Source: Streptomyces antimycoticus (lineage in GTDB: Bacteria; Actinomycetota; Actinomycetes; Streptomycetales; Streptomycetaceae). From it: 64,000 nt of DNA. The position numbers and the translations under genes were made by a program. The notes under the pieces are model-generated. The model saw only the letters and a program-made list of their open reading frames with translations, searched no databases and was not told the origin of the DNA. How positions within the stretch are numbered: the first letter of the stretch is position 1; every line of letters begins with the position of its first letter. Location of the stretch: NCBI RefSeq assembly GCF_005405925.1, contig NZ_BJHV01000001.1, forward strand, positions 6,944,001 to 7,008,000, read 5' to 3'. Shown piece after piece: positions 18,004 through 26,315 of this stretch.

Positions 18004-18653
18004 AGCTTCTCCTCCGATGCCTGGACATAGACCATGCCGGTGCCGGACAGCTCCAGTTGGAACGCCTCCCCCGAGCCGCGGCCCACCATTTCGCGCCAGC
18101 CGATCGCCGTCGAGAGCTTATTGCGAACATCACCCCGGTGGGCGACATAGGCTTGCGGATCGACATGCACCGGACGTCCCGGGCCGATCGGCAGCTCCAG
18201 CACCCCGCCGTGCGCCATGACCGCCGCGGAGCCGTGCCCCTCCAGGGTGGTGGTGAACAGCCCCTGTCCGGTGACCTGGCCGCGCACCATGCCCATCACG
18301 CCGCCCTGGGAGCCCATGAACATCGTGCCCTGGCGCAGCGAGCCGTCGAAGGCCAGCAGCCGGTCCGACTCCACATAGAGGGTGTCGCCGGCCAGGTCGA
18401 TCACCTGGACGTGATGGCCGCCGTGCCCGAACATCACCGTGCCCTGGCCCTCGACGGTCATCAGCGGGGTGTCCTCGTCGGCGATCCGCCGCCCGATCAT
18501 CCCCCGCACCCCGCGCTGCCCGCCGGTGATGCTGGGGGTGAACCGTACGTCCCCGCGGTACGCGAGCATCGCGCCGCGCTGGCTGAACAGGGTCTGCCCG
18601 GGCAGCACCTGGGCCTCGACCATGCGGGAGGTGAGCAAGGTGAACGGCATCAT
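18000..18653 (-). CDS. AIM24-family protein 2
   Basis: AIM24-family protein of 217 aa, beginning MMPFTLLTSRMVEAQVLPGQ. It has the family phrases RGAMLAYRGDVRFTP, VEGQGTVMFGHGGHHVQVIDL and GSGEAFQLELSGTGMVYVQASE. It is one of three neighbouring paralogues on the minus strand and overlaps the next gene by 4 bp. Upstream is a 163-bp gap containing a 36-bp repeat element. Function unknown. Confidence 0.9.
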   Translation of the reverse strand: MMPFTLLTSRMVEAQVLPGQTLFSQRGAMLAYRGDVRFTPSITGGQRGVRGMIGRRIADEDTPLMTVEGQGTVMFGHGGHHVQVIDLAGDTLYVESDRLLAFDGSLRQGTMFMGSQGGVMGMVRGQVTGQGLFTTTLEGHGSAAVMAHGGVLELPIGPGRPVHVDPQAYVAHRGDVRNKLSTAIGWREMVGRGSGEAFQLELSGTGMVYVQASEEKL

Positions 18654-18782
18654 GAGCCCCTTTTGTTCGCCCCGCCGCGCCGGCGGCCACTTGTTACATC
18701 AGCGGCTCCGCCGCGGGCACCGTCGCCCGCGCGGCGCAGAGGCGCGGGTTCCGTCGCCATCCGCGGCCCGGCGGCCGCGCGT

Positions 18783-18818
18783 GCTCCCCCAGCTACCGCT
18801 GGGAGGTGCCCCCTGCTC
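18783..18818. repeat. 36-bp hairpin-forming repeat, copy 1
   Basis: Identical over 36 bp to 22063-22098. Core GCTCCCCCAGCTACCGCTGG; CCCAGC and GCTGGG form a 6-bp stem around TACC, and the outer arms pair imperfectly. It abuts the stop codon of the third AIM24 gene. Confidence 0.85.
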
Positions 18819-19455
18819 ACAGCTCACCTCCAATGGTGTTGCGTTCGCTGGGCTGGACGTAGACCAGTCCGTCGCCCTCGAAGCGGATCTGGAAGGACTC
18901 CCCGCCGCTCTCGCCTATCAGCGCCCGGAAGTTCACCCCCGTCTGGAAGTGCTGCTTGAGGCCGCCGGTGTGGGCGAGGTACGCGCCCGGGTCGACCTGC
19001 AGCGGGGTCTGCGGGGTGACGCGCAGCACGATCGCCGTGCCGGCCGAGACGAGCGCGGCCTGGCCGGTGCCCTCGACGGTCGTGGTGAACAGGCCGTTGC
19101 CCTGTGCGGAGCCGCGCAGCCCGGTGAAGGAGGCGCCGGTGCGCAGCGCGGAGTCCGTGCACAGCAGATTGCTGGACTCCACATAGAGCTTCTCGCCGTG
19201 CAGCGACACCAGGTTGATCTCGCTCGCCCGGTCGGCGAAGTAGCACGTACCGTGCCCCTTCACCTCCATGACCGCCATCTGCTCTCCGGTGAGCCGCCGG
19301 GTCACCATCCCGCGCAGCCCCTCCCCGCCGCCGGTCTTCTTCTTGAAGGTCATATCCCCCTCGTAGGCGACCATCGCGCCGTTCTTGGCCTTCACGGAGT
19401 CGCCGGTCAGGTCGACCGCGAGCACCCTGCTTCCCTGGAGCCGAAACTGAGCCAC
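18817..19455 (-). CDS. AIM24-family protein 3
   Basis: AIM24-family protein of 212 aa from the GTG at 19455 (VAQFRLQGSRVLAVDLTGDS). It carries NGAMVAYEGDMTFKK, VKGHGTCYFADRASEINLV and GGESFQIRFEGDGLVYVQPSE. The open frame extends about 50 codons further upstream, but that part has no family similarity. It is the promoter-proximal gene of the trio; the 36-bp repeat element ends at its stop codon. Confidence 0.88.
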   Translation of the reverse strand: MAQFRLQGSRVLAVDLTGDSVKAKNGAMVAYEGDMTFKKKTGGGEGLRGMVTRRLTGEQMAVMEVKGHGTCYFADRASEINLVSLHGEKLYVESSNLLCTDSALRTGASFTGLRGSAQGNGLFTTTVEGTGQAALVSAGTAIVLRVTPQTPLQVDPGAYLAHTGGLKQHFQTGVNFRALIGESGGESFQIRFEGDGLVYVQPSERNTIGGEL

Positions 19456-19625
19456 GGAGCCGACGGTAGCGGGCTCTGACGTCGGCGGACAGGGAGCGCC
19501 GGGGGCATGGGGTGCCCCCCGGGCCATGATCGCCCGCGAAGCTGCGACAATGGGCGCAGGCTTGTGCACAGATTCACAAGCCGGTCTGTGTTCTGCCGTA
19601 CCCCTCTTCACACGAAGGTGCTCTC

Positions 19626-19970
19626 GTGGACTTCAAGACCGCCACCGCGCTGCGCCGGCTCCGCCTGGTCTCCGCGCCCGAGGCCGTGTCGTTCCTGCTG
19701 CTGCTCATCTGCTCGGTGCTCAAGCGCACCTCGGACTTCAACGCGGTGCCGGTGATGGGCATGGTGCACGGCGTGCTCTTCATCCTCTACGTGGTCTTCT
19801 GGGCGGACGCCTGGAACCGCGCCAAGTGGAAGTGGCAGACCGCGGCCCTGTACTTCGTCCTCTCCGTCCTGCCCACCGGCGGCTTCTTCGCCGAGCGCAA
19901 GCTCAAGCGGGAGACCGAGGCCGGTGTGATCGCGGCCCGCGCCCGTAAGGAGGGCGTGGTCAACGCATGA
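19626..19970 (+). CDS. DUF3817 integral membrane protein
   Basis: Protein of 114 aa starting with GTG; three hydrophobic helices at about 15-35, 42-62 and 72-90. The family phrases [17 protein letters not shown] and [12 protein letters not shown] are present. The family is common in actinobacteria and has no known function. Its TGA overlaps the ATG of the thiamine-binding-family gene (ATGA), so the two form an operon. A paralogue lies at 23309-23641. Confidence 0.9.
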   Translation: MDFKTATALRRLRLVSAPEAVSFLLLLICSVLKRTSDFNAVPVMGMVHGVLFILYVVFWADAWNRAKWKWQTAALYFVLSVLPTGGFFAERKLKRETEAGVIAARARKEGVVNA

Positions 19971-20260
19971 TCGTCGCCTTTTCGGTGACGCCGCTGGGCG
20001 TCGGCGAGGATGTGGGGGAGTACGTCGCCGACGCGGTGCGGGTGGTCCGTGAGTCGGGGCTGCCGAACCGTACGGACGCGATGTTCACCTCGATCGAGGG
20101 CGAGTGGGACGAGGTCATGGACGTCGTCAAGCGCGCCGTCGCCGTGGTGGAGGCGCGGGCGCCCCGGGTCTCGGTGGTCCTCAAGGCCGATATCCGCCCG
20201 GGCGTCACGGACGGTCTGACCTCCAAGGTCGAGACGGTCGAGCGCCATCTGTCCGACTGA
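19967..20260 (+). CDS. MTH1187 family thiamine-binding protein
   Basis: Protein of 97 aa of the small YqgV/MTH1187 (DUF77) family, a ferredoxin-like fold that binds thiamine-related ligands. Typical phrases: [11 protein letters not shown] at the start, [25 protein letters not shown] in the middle and VLKADIRPG near the end. Overlaps the DUF3817 gene by 4 bp. Confidence 0.9.
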   Translation: MIVAFSVTPLGVGEDVGEYVADAVRVVRESGLPNRTDAMFTSIEGEWDEVMDVVKRAVAVVEARAPRVSVVLKADIRPGVTDGLTSKVETVERHLSD

Positions 20261-20275
20261 CCGCCTCGGGGCCGC

Positions 20276-21265
20276 TCAGCCCCCGCCCACCAGGGCCATG
20301 CCCAGCGGCGTGCGCTCGTACAGCACCTGATGGCCCTGGCGCCGTGAGCTGAGCAGTCCGGCGGCGCGCAGCACCCCGAGATGCGCCGAGACCGACGAGG
20401 GCGCGAGGCCGAGGCGGGCGGCCAGCGCGGAGGTGGAGGCGGGTTCCTCCAGAGCGGAGAGGACCGCGGCGCGACCCGCGCCCAGGAGACGTACGAGCGC
20501 GTCCCTGCCCTCCGCGTCCGGCTCCCGCCACAGCCCGCCGACGCCGCGCGCCGGATAGATCACCGTGGGCTGCCACGGCGGGGCGAAGCCGCTCACCACA
20601 TCCGGCCAGACGAAGACGCTGGGCATCAGCAGCAACCCGCGGCCGTCGAGGTCCTGGGTCCGGGCGGGGAGCGCGGAGGTACGGATGGTGAGCGTGCCGT
20701 CGGTCCACCGCAGCGCGGGGCGCAGATCGGCGAACAGCCGCTCCAGGCCGCCGTCGGCCAACTGCCGGGAGCGATAGCCGATATCGGCCTCCAGCAGGGC
20801 CCGCAGCCGGGGCCAGTCCGGGGCGACCAGGGCCCGCCAGGCCCGTTCGGTCACATCGGCCAGCCGCTGGACCGCCCGCGCCGGATCGGCCAGCATCGCC
20901 CGGCCCCGCGGGGACTCGGCGGCCCCCGGGGTGCACGCCAGCGAGAGGACCAGCTCCCGGTGGGCGGCGGCGGGGTCCGTGGACCGCATCCGGGCCAGCT
21001 CGTCCTCGAACGGCGCGTACGGCACCTCCGGCGGCGGGCCCAGGAAGTCCGGTGTGTAGCCGCCCCGCCCGGGCATCAGCAGCCACAGCTCCGACAGATC
21101 GAGCCCGGTCACCGCCTCCCGCACCCGCCGCAGCCAGGGCAGGTGGTAGCCGTGCCGCTCGGTCCGGCGCAGCGTGCGCACCGCCTCATGCGTCTGGCAC
21201 AGCGGCGAGATCGCGAACCGGCAGCGCAGCAGGTCGGCGGCGCCGAAATGCATATGCAGTGGCAT
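20276..21265 (-). CDS. ArsR-type winged-helix regulator with DUF5937-like N-terminus
   Basis: Protein of 329 aa. The N-terminal 240 residues form an uncharacterised domain beginning MPLHMHFGAADLLRCRFAIS. The last 80 carry an ArsR-like winged helix (ALEEPASTSALAARLGLAPSSVSAHLGVLRAAGLLSSRR, then GHQVLYERTPLG). This architecture is frequent in Streptomyces next to MFS exporter genes. Here the MFS gene is divergent with 80 bp between starts, so this regulator probably controls it (inference). Confidence 0.88.
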   Translation of the reverse strand: MPLHMHFGAADLLRCRFAISPLCQTHEAVRTLRRTERHGYHLPWLRRVREAVTGLDLSELWLLMPGRGGYTPDFLGPPPEVPYAPFEDELARMRSTDPAAAHRELVLSLACTPGAAESPRGRAMLADPARAVQRLADVTERAWRALVAPDWPRLRALLEADIGYRSRQLADGGLERLFADLRPALRWTDGTLTIRTSALPARTQDLDGRGLLLMPSVFVWPDVVSGFAPPWQPTVIYPARGVGGLWREPDAEGRDALVRLLGAGRAAVLSALEEPASTSALAARLGLAPSSVSAHLGVLRAAGLLSSRRQGHQVLYERTPLGMALVGGG

Positions 21266-21345
21266 GGTCTCGCCCCCCGATCGCGAAGATTCGGCTCTGG
21301 CCGAAACACTAGAGCCCGCCCCGCCCGTACGGGCACGCTTCCGGC

Positions 21346-22701
21346 ATGTCAACGCCCTCCGGGCCCGGTACGACGGACCCTCTCGAGTCGCGCCCCGACG
21401 CGCACGCCTCCCGACCCGAGCTCGCGCCCGGTGACGACCAGGGGCCGCCGCGGGGTCCGGGGAGCGTTGGCTATGGCGCGGTGTTCGCGGTCCGGGAGTT
21501 CCGGGCCGTCTTCGCCGCGCACCTGGTCTCCATGCTCGGCGAGATGGTCGGCCAGATCGCGCTCTCCGTACTCGTCTTCCGGCTCACCGGATCGCCGCTG
21601 CTCAGCGCCCTGACGTTCGCCACCTCGATGCTGCCGTATGTGATCGGCGGCGCCCTGCTGTCCTCCGTCGCCGACCGCTTCCCGGCCCGCCGGGTGCTGG
21701 TGGTCTGCGATCTGGTGCACGCCGGATGCGTGGCCGCCATGGTGGTGCCGGGGATGCCGGTGGCCGCGCTGCTGGCGCTGCGCTGTGTGCCCGCCGCGAT
21801 CTCGCCGGTGTTCAGCGGGACCCGGTCGGCGACGCTCGGCGACATCCTCGGCGAGGGCGACGCCTTCGTCCTCGGCCGCTCGGTCATCCGGATCACCGCC
21901 CAGACCGCGCAGCTCGCCGGGTTCGGGGTCGGCGGGCTGCTGCTGGCCGCCGTCTCGCCGCGGGCCGCGCTGGCGCTCACGGCGGCGGCGCTCGTCGGCT
22001 CGGCGCTGGTGCTCCGCTTCGGCACCCGCCGCCGCCCGGCGCGGCAGGTGGCCGGCGGCGGGGCTCCCCCAGCTACCGCTGGGAGGTGCCCCCTGCTCGG
22101 GGACTCGCTGAGCGGGATGCGGCGGCTGTTCGCGGACCGCAGGATCCGGGCGCTGATGCTGCTGTCGTGGGTGCCGCCGATGTTCGTGGTGATGCCGGAG
22201 GCCCTGCTGACGCCGTACTCCGATGGGCTGGGACTCGGCTCGGTCGGGCTCGGGCTGCTGATGTGCGGGATGCCGGTCGGCGCGATCGCCAGCGAGGCGC
22301 TGGTGGGCTCGCTGCTGGGACCGCGCGCCCGGGCCCGGCTGACGCTGCCGGTCGGCGTCCTGGCGATGCTGCCCGCCCTGGGGTACGCCGTCCGTCCGTC
22401 ATTCGGCTGGGCGCTGGCCCTGCAGATGCTGACCGGCTGCGGTATCGCCTACAGCCTCGGCCTCGACCAGTGGTTTCTCGCCGCCGTACCGGACGAGCTG
22501 CGCGGCCGGGCGATGACGGTGCTGACGGCCGGGCTGATGACCGCGCAGGGTCTTGGCATGGCGGTCTCCGGCGCGGTCGCCGAGTTCGTACCGGTCCATG
22601 TGGTCGCCGCGACGGCGGGGGGCTGCGGGGCGCTGTGCTCGCTGCTGGTGGCGCTGGAGGTGCGGCGCACCGTCCCCGGGCCCGCCCGGCCCGAAGTGTG
22701 A
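21346..22701 (+). CDS. MFS transporter with in-frame repeat insertion
   Basis: Major facilitator protein of 451 aa with about 12 membrane helices after a 45-residue hydrophilic N-terminus. The segment SVADRFPARRVLVVCDLVHAG after helix 2-3 is a typical MFS loop. The central cytoplasmic loop between helices 6 and 7 contains 12 codons (APPATAGRCPLL) encoded by the 36-bp repeat also found at 18.8 kb; the frame is kept. Substrate unknown; it resembles efflux-type MFS proteins. Divergent from an ArsR-type regulator. Confidence 0.88.
   Translation: MSTPSGPGTTDPLESRPDAHASRPELAPGDDQGPPRGPGSVGYGAVFAVREFRAVFAAHLVSMLGEMVGQIALSVLVFRLTGSPLLSALTFATSMLPYVIGGALLSSVADRFPARRVLVVCDLVHAGCVAAMVVPGMPVAALLALRCVPAAISPVFSGTRSATLGDILGEGDAFVLGRSVIRITAQTAQLAGFGVGGLLLAAVSPRAALALTAAALVGSALVLRFGTRRRPARQVAGGGAPPATAGRCPLLGDSLSGMRRLFADRRIRALMLLSWVPPMFVVMPEALLTPYSDGLGLGSVGLGLLMCGMPVGAIASEALVGSLLGPRARARLTLPVGVLAMLPALGYAVRPSFGWALALQMLTGCGIAYSLGLDQWFLAAVPDELRGRAMTVLTAGLMTAQGLGMAVSGAVAEFVPVHVVAATAGGCGALCSLLVALEVRRTVPGPARPEV
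22063..22098. repeat. 36-bp hairpin-forming repeat, copy 2, inside MFS gene
   Basis: Identical over 36 bp to the intergenic copy at 18783-18818. Because its length is a multiple of three, it adds 12 codons to the central loop of the transporter without breaking it. Confidence 0.85.
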
Positions 22702-22744
22702 GATAGGGCTGACCACGATATGACCGGCCGGTAGGGTCGGTAGT

Positions 22745-23254
22745 GTGCCGAAGCCGCTCAGCCTGTCGTTCGACCCCATCGCCCGTGCCGATGAGCTCTG
22801 GAAGCAGCGGTGGGGGTCCGTGCCCTCCATGGGCGCGATCACCTCGATCATGCGGGCCCACCAGATTCTGCTCAGCCAGGTCGACGCGGTCGTCAGACCG
22901 TACGGACTGACCTTCGCCCGCTATGAGGCGCTGGTGCTGCTCACCTTCTCCAAATCCGGCGAGCTGCCGATGTCCAAGATCGGCGAGCGGCTGATGGTCC
23001 ACCCGACCTCGGTCACCAATACGGTGGACCGCCTGGTCAAATCGGGTCTGGTCGACAAGCGGCCGAACCCCAACGACGGCCGCGGCACCCTGGCCTCGAT
23101 CACCGACCGGGGCCGTGAGGTGGTCGAATCGGCCACCCGCGATCTGATGGCGATGGAATTCGGGCTCGGGGTCTACGACGCCGAGGACTGCGGCAAGATC
23201 TTCGAGATGCTGCGCCCGCTGCGGGTCGCCGCGGAGGACTTCGAGGACGGCTGA
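22745..23254 (+). CDS. MarR-family transcriptional regulator
   Basis: Protein of 169 aa from a GTG. Winged helix at about 70-140: LPMSKIGERLMVHPTSVTNTVDRLVKSGLVDKRPNPNDGRGTLASIT. The N-terminal extension LSFDPIARADELWKQRWG is typical of a Streptomyces subgroup. It precedes a DUF3817 gene and icmA on the same strand; whether it controls them is not shown. Confidence 0.9.
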   Translation: MPKPLSLSFDPIARADELWKQRWGSVPSMGAITSIMRAHQILLSQVDAVVRPYGLTFARYEALVLLTFSKSGELPMSKIGERLMVHPTSVTNTVDRLVKSGLVDKRPNPNDGRGTLASITDRGREVVESATRDLMAMEFGLGVYDAEDCGKIFEMLRPLRVAAEDFEDG

Positions 23255-23308
23255 ACAAGACCCGGGGGCGGCGAAGATCGCCCCGGAACGGGCGGTTACG
23301 CTCAGGGC

Positions 23309-23641
23309 ATGAAACGCAGCGTGCTGACCCGCTACCGGGTCATGGCTTACGTCACCGCAGTGATGCTGCTCGTGCTCTGCACCTGCATGGTGTTCAAGTA
23401 CGGCTTCGACACGGGCGAGGACCTCACGCTCGTGGTCTCCCAGATCCACGGCGTGCTCTACATCATCTACCTGGTCTTCGCCTTCGACCTCGGCTCCAAG
23501 GCCAAATGGCCGTTCGGCAAGCTGCTGTGGGTCCTGGTCGCGGGCACCATCCCGACGGCCGCGTTCTTCGTCGAGCGCAAGGTCACCCGCGAGGTGGAGC
23601 CGCTGGTCAGCGGCGCCGAGCCCGCGCCCGCGCAGGTCTGA
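23309..23641 (+). CDS. DUF3817 integral membrane protein (paralogue)
   Basis: Protein of 110 aa with three hydrophobic helices and the family phrases QIHGVLYIIYLVFAFDLGSKAKWPFG and GTIPTAAFFVERKV. Paralogue of the gene at 19626. It lies 54 bp after the MarR gene on the same strand, so it is possibly co-transcribed. Function unknown. Confidence 0.9.
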   Translation: MKRSVLTRYRVMAYVTAVMLLVLCTCMVFKYGFDTGEDLTLVVSQIHGVLYIIYLVFAFDLGSKAKWPFGKLLWVLVAGTIPTAAFFVERKVTREVEPLVSGAEPAPAQV

Positions 23642-23764
23642 CCGGCGGTTTGTAGCCCTTCCGCGCGTCCCTTCCGCGCGCCCCGTCCGGGGTCGGACGA
23701 GGCGCGCGGACGGGGCGTGGAGTACCCCCGATCGGCCCACTGCGGCGCGTCTCGCGTCGACAAT

Positions 23765-23782
23765 TACTAGGACGTCCTAGTA
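23765..23782. promoter_or_regulatory. 18-bp perfect palindrome at the icmA promoter
   Basis: TACTAGGACGTCCTAGTA is fully self-complementary and ends 10 bp before the icmA ATG. A plausible -35 TCGACA (23757-23762) and -10 TACTTT (23781-23786) bracket it, which would place transcription start at or beside the ATG. Good candidate operator for a dimeric repressor, for example of the TetR family. Confidence 0.7.
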
Positions 23783-23792
23783 CTTTTGAAGC

Positions 23793-25529
23793 ATGGACGC
23801 CGAAGGCATTGAGGCGGGCCGCCGACGGTGGCAGGCCCGGTACGACGCGGCACACAAGCGCGACGCGGCCGGGGGTTCGGGGGCGAAGCCCCCAAGGGAT
23901 TGGACGCGCTCCACGCTGTCCGGGGACCCCGTCGAGCCGGTCTACGGACCCGCCCCGGGCGACACCGTGGAGGGGTTCGAGCGGATCGGCTGGCCCGGCG
24001 AGTTCCCGTACACCCGTGGCCTCTACGCCACCGGCTACCGGGGCCGGGCCTGGACCATCCGCCAGTTCGCGGGGTTCGGCAATGCCGAGCAGACCAATGA
24101 GCGCTACAAGATGATCCTCAAGGCGGGCGGCGGCGGGCTCTCGGTCGCCTTCGACATGCCGACCCTGATGGGCCGCGACTCCGACGATCCGCACGCGCTC
24201 GGCGAGGTCGGCCACTGCGGTGTCGCCATCGACTCCGCCGCCGACATGGAGATCCTCTTCAAGGACATCCCGCTCGGCGATGTCACCACCTCGATGACCA
24301 TCAGCGGTCCGGCCGTCCCCGTCTTCTGTATGTACCTGGTCGCCGCCGAGCGCCAGGGCGTGGACATCTCGCGGCTCAACGGCACCCTCCAGACGGACAT
24401 CTTCAAGGAGTACATCGCGCAGAAGGAGTGGCTCTTCCCGCCCGAGCCGCATCTGAAGCTGATCGGCGACCTGATGGAGTACTGCTCCGAGGGCATCCCG
24501 GCGTACAAGCCGCTGTCCGTCTCCGGGTACCACATCCGCGAGGCCGGGGCGACGGCCGCGCAGGAGCTCGCGTACACCCTCGCCGACGGCTTCGGGTATG
24601 TGGAGCTCGGCCTCTCCCGCGGGCTGGACGTCGACACCTTCGCGCCCGGGCTGTCCTTCTTCTTCGACGCGCACGTCGACTTCTTCGAGGAGATCGCCAA
24701 ATTCCGCGCCGCCCGCCGGATCTGGGCCCGCTGGATGCGCGATGTCTACGGGGCGAAAACCGAGAAGGCGCAGTGGCTGCGGTTCCACACCCAGACCGCC
24801 GGGGTCTCGCTCACCGCCCAGCAGCCGTACAACAACGTGGTGCGGACGGCGGTGGAGGCCCTCGCCGCGGTCCTCGGCGGCACCAACTCGCTGCACACCA
24901 ACGCCCTGGACGAGACCCTCGCCCTGCCCAGTGAGCAGGCCGCCGAGATCGCCCTGCGCACCCAGCAGGTGCTGATGGAGGAGACCGGGGTCCTCAATGT
25001 GGCCGATCCGCTGGGCGGTTCCTGGTACATCGAGGCGCTGACCGACCGGATCGAGGCCGACGCCGAGAAGATCTTCGAGCAGATCAAGGAGCGCGGCCGC
25101 CGCACGGTGCCGGACGGGCAGCAGCCCCAGTGGCCGATCACCGCCGGCATCCTCCAGGGCATCGAGGACGGCTGGTTCACCGGCGAGATCGCCGAATCCG
25201 CCTTCCGCTACCAGCGCTCCCTGGAGAAGGGGGACAAGAAGGTCGTCGGCGTCAACTGCCACGAGGGCTCGGTCACCGGCGATCTGGAGATCCTGCGGGT
25301 CAGCCACGAGGTCGAGCGCGAGCAGGTGCGGGTGCTGGGCGCCCGTAAGGCCGGCCGGGACGAGGGTGAGATCGCCGAGGGGCTGAAGGCGCTGGTCGCC
25401 GCCGCCCGCGAGGGCTCCAACATGATCGAGCCGATGCTGAAGGCGGTGCGCGCCGAGGCGAGCCTCGGCGAGATCTGCGACGCCCTCCGCGACGAGTGGG
25501 GAATCTATACGGAGCCGGCCGGCTTCTGA
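23793..25529 (+). CDS. icmA: Isobutyryl-CoA mutase large subunit
   Basis: Large subunit (578 aa) of a two-subunit B12-dependent acyl-CoA mutase that interconverts isobutyryl-CoA and n-butyryl-CoA. Two residues separate it from methylmalonyl-CoA mutase: Phe92 in TIRQFAGFG (Tyr in methylmalonyl-CoA mutase) and Gln210 in [12 protein letters not shown] (Arg in methylmalonyl-CoA mutase), both as in S. cinnamonensis IcmA. The small B12-binding subunit is not in the window. The start lacks a Shine-Dalgarno and may be leaderless. MeaB at 12.6 kb is a likely chaperone. The product feeds butyrate and ethylmalonyl-CoA metabolism and polyketide precursors. Confidence 0.93.
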   Translation: MDAEGIEAGRRRWQARYDAAHKRDAAGGSGAKPPRDWTRSTLSGDPVEPVYGPAPGDTVEGFERIGWPGEFPYTRGLYATGYRGRAWTIRQFAGFGNAEQTNERYKMILKAGGGGLSVAFDMPTLMGRDSDDPHALGEVGHCGVAIDSAADMEILFKDIPLGDVTTSMTISGPAVPVFCMYLVAAERQGVDISRLNGTLQTDIFKEYIAQKEWLFPPEPHLKLIGDLMEYCSEGIPAYKPLSVSGYHIREAGATAAQELAYTLADGFGYVELGLSRGLDVDTFAPGLSFFFDAHVDFFEEIAKFRAARRIWARWMRDVYGAKTEKAQWLRFHTQTAGVSLTAQQPYNNVVRTAVEALAAVLGGTNSLHTNALDETLALPSEQAAEIALRTQQVLMEETGVLNVADPLGGSWYIEALTDRIEADAEKIFEQIKERGRRTVPDGQQPQWPITAGILQGIEDGWFTGEIAESAFRYQRSLEKGDKKVVGVNCHEGSVTGDLEILRVSHEVEREQVRVLGARKAGRDEGEIAEGLKALVAAAREGSNMIEPMLKAVRAEASLGEICDALRDEWGIYTEPAGF

Positions 25530-26178
25530 GCCACGTCCGGGGCGGGGCCGGCCGCGGCACCACCCGAATCCGCCCCGGTCAGTCCGTACAGCAGCAGGTC
25601 GGTGAAGTCCCGCGCCCACCGCGGGTCCACCGGTTCCGCGCTGATCATCAGCCGGTGGAGCACCGCCCCGGCGACCGTGTCGAAGATCAGGTCCGCGTGG
25701 CGGGCCGACTCCTCCGGGTCCTCCTCGCGCGGCAGCTCACCGCGGAGCCGGGCGCGCTCCCGGCCGACCATGACCAGCCGCTTCTGCCGGTCCACGATCG
25801 CCGAGCGTACCCGGCACCGCAGCGCCTCGTCGTGCATGGCCTCCGCGATGACGGCCATCAGCGCGGTGCCCGTCTCGGGGCGCTCCAGCAGTGCCCCAGC
25901 CGGATCACCACGGCCTCCACATCGGCGTGCAGACTGCCGCGGTCGGTCGCCTCCAGGTGTTCGTCGAAGACCGCCGCGATCGCGTCCACCACCAGCTCGC
26001 ACTTGCTCGCCCAGCGGCGGTAGAGGGTCGTCTTGGCGACCCCGGCGCGGGCCGCCACATCGCCCAGCGTCAGCTTCGCCCAGCCCAGTTCCACCAGGGC
26101 GGCACGGGTGGCGCCCAGGATGGCTCGGTCGGCCTCGGCGCTGCGCGGGCGCCCGGTGCGGTGTGCGGACGGGCTCAT
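25505..26178 (-). pseudogene. TetR-family regulator, frame broken once
   Basis: The N-terminal part, from the ATG at 26178 (MSPSAHRTGRPRSAEADRAIL), holds a clear TetR HTH: LTLGDVAARAGVAKTTLYRRWASK. It stays in frame to about 25900. The C-terminal TetR ligand domain (LLERPETGTALMAVIAEAMHDE ... WARDFTDLLLYGLTG) is in the next frame and stops at 25505. Adding one G to the GGGG run near 25900 joins them as VVIRLGALLERPETG, giving a normal protein of about 224 aa. Either a sequencing/assembly error or a recent mutation. The end overlaps icmA by 25 bp; a candidate regulator of icmA. Confidence 0.8.
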
Positions 26179-26315
26179 GCGCGGCACCCTACCCGCCAGT
26201 ACCGCACACCGTCCCGGGTGAGTTACGCTACGGCTCGTAGCGTAAGGGTGAGCCACGGCCGGGCCATCGGCCGATGCGCTTTTCCCTTCACCGGGGAAGA
26301 GGGGAGGATGGGACC

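Noticed and set aside
23793..25529. Call as methylmalonyl-CoA mutase
   Set aside because: Phe92 and Gln210 match isobutyryl-CoA mutase rather than the Tyr and Arg of methylmalonyl-CoA mutase, and no B12-binding domain is attached.
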